This document shows positions 60,981 to 64,000 of a stretch of DNA of 64,000 nt, piece after piece. How positions within the stretch are numbered: the stretch's first letter is position 1; the number at the start of each line of letters is the position of its first letter. This DNA is from Luscinia megarhynchos (taxonomy: Eukaryota > Chordata > Aves > Passeriformes > Turdidae): contig JAPFBE010000002.1 in assembly GCA_034336665.1 (NCBI GenBank), forward strand, positions 20,314,906-20,378,905, given 5' to 3'. The notes under the pieces were generated by a model, which worked only from the letters and a program-made list of their open reading frames with translations, did not search any database and was not told the origin of the DNA. The position numbers and the translations under genes were made by a program.

Positions 60981-62780
60981 CCCGGTCCGATTGTGAGGAG
61001 GCTAAGGCGGAAGGCTGCGGAGGGCAGGTCTCCCTGCCAGCCCCGCGGCCCCGGCCGGGCATGCCCGGCTGTCCGCGGTGCGGGACGGGGACGGGGCCGG
61101 GCGCTCGCACACACCTCGCCCCTGCCACCGAGGAGCTGCTCGCCGTTTTCCCCAAGCGAGGATTTATTGAAGTGCTGGCGGCCAGCGCTTCTAGCCTCGC
61201 CTCTCAAGGATGGGATGGATTTAAAACCGAGTAACGAATTGCAGAAAAATTACGACTTTCTACCGACGCCATTTCCCACCCCCCAAGGGCTCCGCCGGGG
61301 GGGTGGGACGGTGATGGAGCGCGGAATGCGCCGGTGCGAGCTCATTAGCAAAGCAAAGGTTGCAATTAGCGTCTGCTGCTGAGAAGCGACTTCTCCCCCG
61401 CCCGCCTCTCCTTAGCCCCCATCACCAAATAATTGCAAAGTATCTGTTGATGTTTTTCTTCCACCCGTCAAAACGTTGGAGCCCTGCCTGCTCCAGGGCT
61501 CCGTCCTGGTTTTGTTGTGTCTGGAGACAATGCTCCGCCAGCGAACCATCAGAGGTGAAGGGGGGTCACCAGGGGAGGCAGGAGCGCGGCCCTGCGAGCC
61601 GAAGGGGGCCTTCCCTTGCTGCCCGCCCCTGCAAACCTGCCACCCACAGCCGGGAGGGGCGGCGACCCCCGCCCGGTGCCCCTCTGCCAGCCCCGAGCAC
61701 GCCTTCCCGGCCGGGCGAGGAGCGGGAAGAGGATGTGACCCTCATGTCCGCCCAGGGGGGACGTGGCTGCTTTATGTGCAAGGCGTCGGGGGGAGGTGGT
61801 GGCGGCGGCAGCTTCCATTCTCCCAGTTTACACCTAAATTTTATTTTTCTAAATGCCCTTGCAGCACTCGATGCGTCTCCGAGAGCGACCAGAGCCGGCC
61901 GCAGAGCCTCTTCCCACCACCACCCTAAGCCCGAGGAGCGGGACTGCGCTGCCTTTAGCCCCCGATTGCTCTTACCCTTCGGGCTTGCTCTCCAGGCTTC
62001 GAGGTGTATTTTTAGATGGCGCTGGCGCTCTTGCTCCGCGACCCCGAGGAAAACCCCGTCGCTTTGTCTCGCCGGCCTTCCGGCCGTGTCTCCGGGGGCC
62101 CTGGGGCACTGCGGTGCCGACCCCCGGCCCGGCCCGCTGGCACAAGTGGCAAGGGCTAGTGCTCCCGTGGGGCCGCCCCACCTCAGGGCTGTCTGCAAGC
62201 CCACGAGTGGCCCCTGAAAGGCCTCAAGAGAAGGGGGGAAAAAAGGGTCTGTAGTGGTACTTTCACCAGTGTCAGGACAGGTTCTGGGGGAGGGCAGCGG
62301 CCCGTTCGGCGGCGAGGGGCTGAGTTATGGCTGGAGACGCGGCGCGGCGGCGCTGACAGGCGGCGGGCGCGGGGGAGCAAGCCCGGCCGTCGCTGCTCGT
62401 AATTCCCGGCGCTGCCGGGCAGGGAGCCGCAGGCAGGGCCGGGCCGGCCGTCCCCAGCGGGCCCCGGCCCTCTGCAGCCCGCTGGGCTGGAGCTGGAGCC
62501 TCTCTCCCCTCCCTGCCCACCGGGTCCCCTCTGCCTGACGGGGCGCGCTCCCGGGCAGCCCCCACCACCCAGCGCTGTGCAGCGTGGGCTCTCCGCTTCC
62601 CTGCAGTGGAACAGGCTGCCGGGCGGGCATTCCCGGCAGGGTCCCGGGCCCGTACTCCCGGCCCCGGGCAGTGCAGAGTGCCAATGGTCTGGCCCCGGCC
62701 ACCAGCCGGCCTTTCCCCGCCGGTGCCACGGCGGCTCCGGGAAAGGTTCAACCCACCTTGTCGTTTGCTTTGTTCGGTGC
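60981..62780. promoter_or_regulatory. large CpG-island block
   Basis: About 1.8 kb of CpG-dense sequence broken by short AT-rich pieces near 61240-61480 and 61820-61860. The longest frame (61360-62217, +, 285 codons) has no domain and low-complexity composition. GMDS, expected downstream of FOXC1 in other vertebrates, is not recognisable here. Confidence 0.5.
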
Positions 62781-63539
62781 CGCTGCTGCGGGTGGCTGGA
62801 AGCTTGCGAAAGACGCGAGGGACTGGGGGCCCGCTCGGTTATTTACCACTGGAGCTGCTCTTTTCCATTAACGAAGCTGCAGTGTCCCCATATGAGAGCA
62901 GAGATTGGCGTGCACACGAAACTGATGTAGACAACACAAATCTGCAACTGGGGTATCAGCTACATATACCGTATCATTTCTCGAAGTAGGAGCTTGTTAG
63001 TGGTTTGCTTTGTTTTGCTTAGAAGTTATTATTTATTTCGTTTTAAAGGCGTGATCACGTGGCCAAAGAGCAGGACTTTAGGCGCAATTAAGAACCAGGC
63101 AGGAAGGTAGTGTTGGGGGAATCGAAAAGCAGTTCTGACCTTTGCCAAATGGTAAAAAGCAGCGGGGCTGTGCGTTTTGTCCCGTCAGTACCTTTTTTTT
63201 TGTCCCTACAAAGGCAGCAGAAAGACACCCAGCACCAGGCCACCGCGAGGGACCGCTTGGTCTAGAATCAGTTTTCGCTTTCCCATTCTTTTCCCAATTT
63301 GTTCCCCAGTATAGACAGAGAAACCAGAGAATGAAAATGCTTCTCTGGAGTGTGCTACAGTGACAGATGCCAAAGAAAAAACCCTCAAGTCGAAGCTCCC
63401 AGTCCTCGGCAGAGATGCGTAAACTAATATTCAGATGTACCAGCAAGCCTGCCAGTGAATCACTGTAAGCTGAAAAATAGTTCGCAGCGATACAAAAATG
63501 CCTTGTCAGAGAAGCGCTGGGATACTTTTAATAGATTCC
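62781..63539. other. spacer, nothing recognised
   Basis: Unique sequence of mixed composition without exon, RNA gene or repeat that I can identify. Confidence 0.4.
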
Positions 63540-63830
63540 GCTGGCCACCAAAGACCCGCCACCCGCAGCCGGTGGCCGCCCGGGCGAGGCGCTGCGGAGG
63601 GGGCAGCCCTCGGTGCGGGCGGAGCTCGCCCCCTCCCCTGCGCCACTGGCCGCGGGAGCCCCGCTGCGCCGTGGCGGGTGTGCGGGGGAGCCGCAGAGCG
63701 CACACACGCGTGGGTGCCCACGGCACCGCGGCGAGCGCGTCCTGCAGGGGCCATAGCAGATCCACGCGGTGTGGGCGATGCGGGAGAGCGCAGCGAATGC
63801 AAGGACATGCACCCGCGGGAAGGCCGCTTA
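63540..63830. promoter_or_regulatory. CpG-rich block near the window end
   Basis: CpG-dense with GC-box-like words. Overlapping frames on both strands are compositional. From 63831 to the end the sequence is mixed and nothing is recognised. Confidence 0.4.
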
Positions 63831-64000
63831 GTGTTATTTTACTCTTAAAAAAACCCACAAAAAAGGTACAGCCGTGGTACCCGCTCGAGGAGAAAAACAC
63901 CCACGGAGGCTCTTTATAAATACACCCACGGGAGGTGAGTGGCAATGTGTGCCCGATGCCGTGGGGTGGCCCAGGCCTCCGGACTGAGTGTCCGGGACCT

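Noticed and set aside
61360..62217. 285-codon frame downstream of FOXC1
   Set aside because: Spans CpG-island sequence, low-complexity product, no recognisable domain; compositional.
54000..64000. Search for GMDS exons on the minus strand
   Set aside because: No segment resembling the conserved C-terminal region of GDP-mannose 4,6-dehydratase was seen; the gene is probably beyond the window.

Overview
This window is vertebrate nuclear DNA, almost certainly avian. It holds one gene I can name with confidence: an intact, single-exon forkhead gene on the + strand (CDS 52085-53776, 563 aa) that is FOXC1. The avian call rests on a CR1 LINE 3' fragment (6855-7170) and a CR1 3'-tail remnant (38335-38385), weathered ancient amniote repeats (MIR/CORE-SINE-like pieces and a short MITE), no Alu, B1 or L1 sequence that I can see, and very GC-rich FOXC1 coding sequence with long Gly, Ala and Pro runs. 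I cannot resolve the bird order.

Layout. Positions 1 to about 46 kb are ordinary AT-leaning intergenic DNA: old repeats, microsatellites, a few exon-like islands of uncertain reality, and several blocks with the texture of conserved non-coding elements (dense homeodomain, forkhead or octamer-type words and no coding pattern). From about 46.2 kb CpG density rises. There are CpG-island-like blocks at 46.2-46.7 and 48.3-48.7 kb, then a quiet AT-rich conserved-looking stretch (49.2-50.1 kb). Next come the FOXC1 core promoter (about 51.18-51.32 kb), a long pyrimidine-rich and G-rich 5' UTR, the CDS, and a roughly 1.9 kb AU-rich 3' UTR with three candidate poly(A) signals (last at 55680). Downstream, 56-64 kb is a mosaic of CpG-island blocks separated by AT-rich homeobox-motif blocks, typical of the surroundings of a developmental regulator.

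In other vertebrates FOXC1 sits in a FOXQ1-FOXF2-FOXC1-GMDS cluster. None of the other three is recognisable here, so the window is best read as FOXC1 plus much of its flanking regulatory domain. The flanks probably serve FOXC1: forkhead-type words lie on both sides of it, and an identical homeodomain word recurs in separate upstream blocks.

No exotic system was found. The most useful leads are: possible post-transcriptional control of FOXC1 (a candidate 5' UTR intron that would remove the only upstream AUG, G-quadruplex candidates in both UTRs, miR-204-type seed matches); a palindrome around the GC box in the core promoter; a pair of related approximately 53-bp dispersed repeats; a strand-asymmetric C-depleted tract; an 82-bp MITE; and orphan exon-like sequences at 1914-2636 (+) and 12029-12083 (-).
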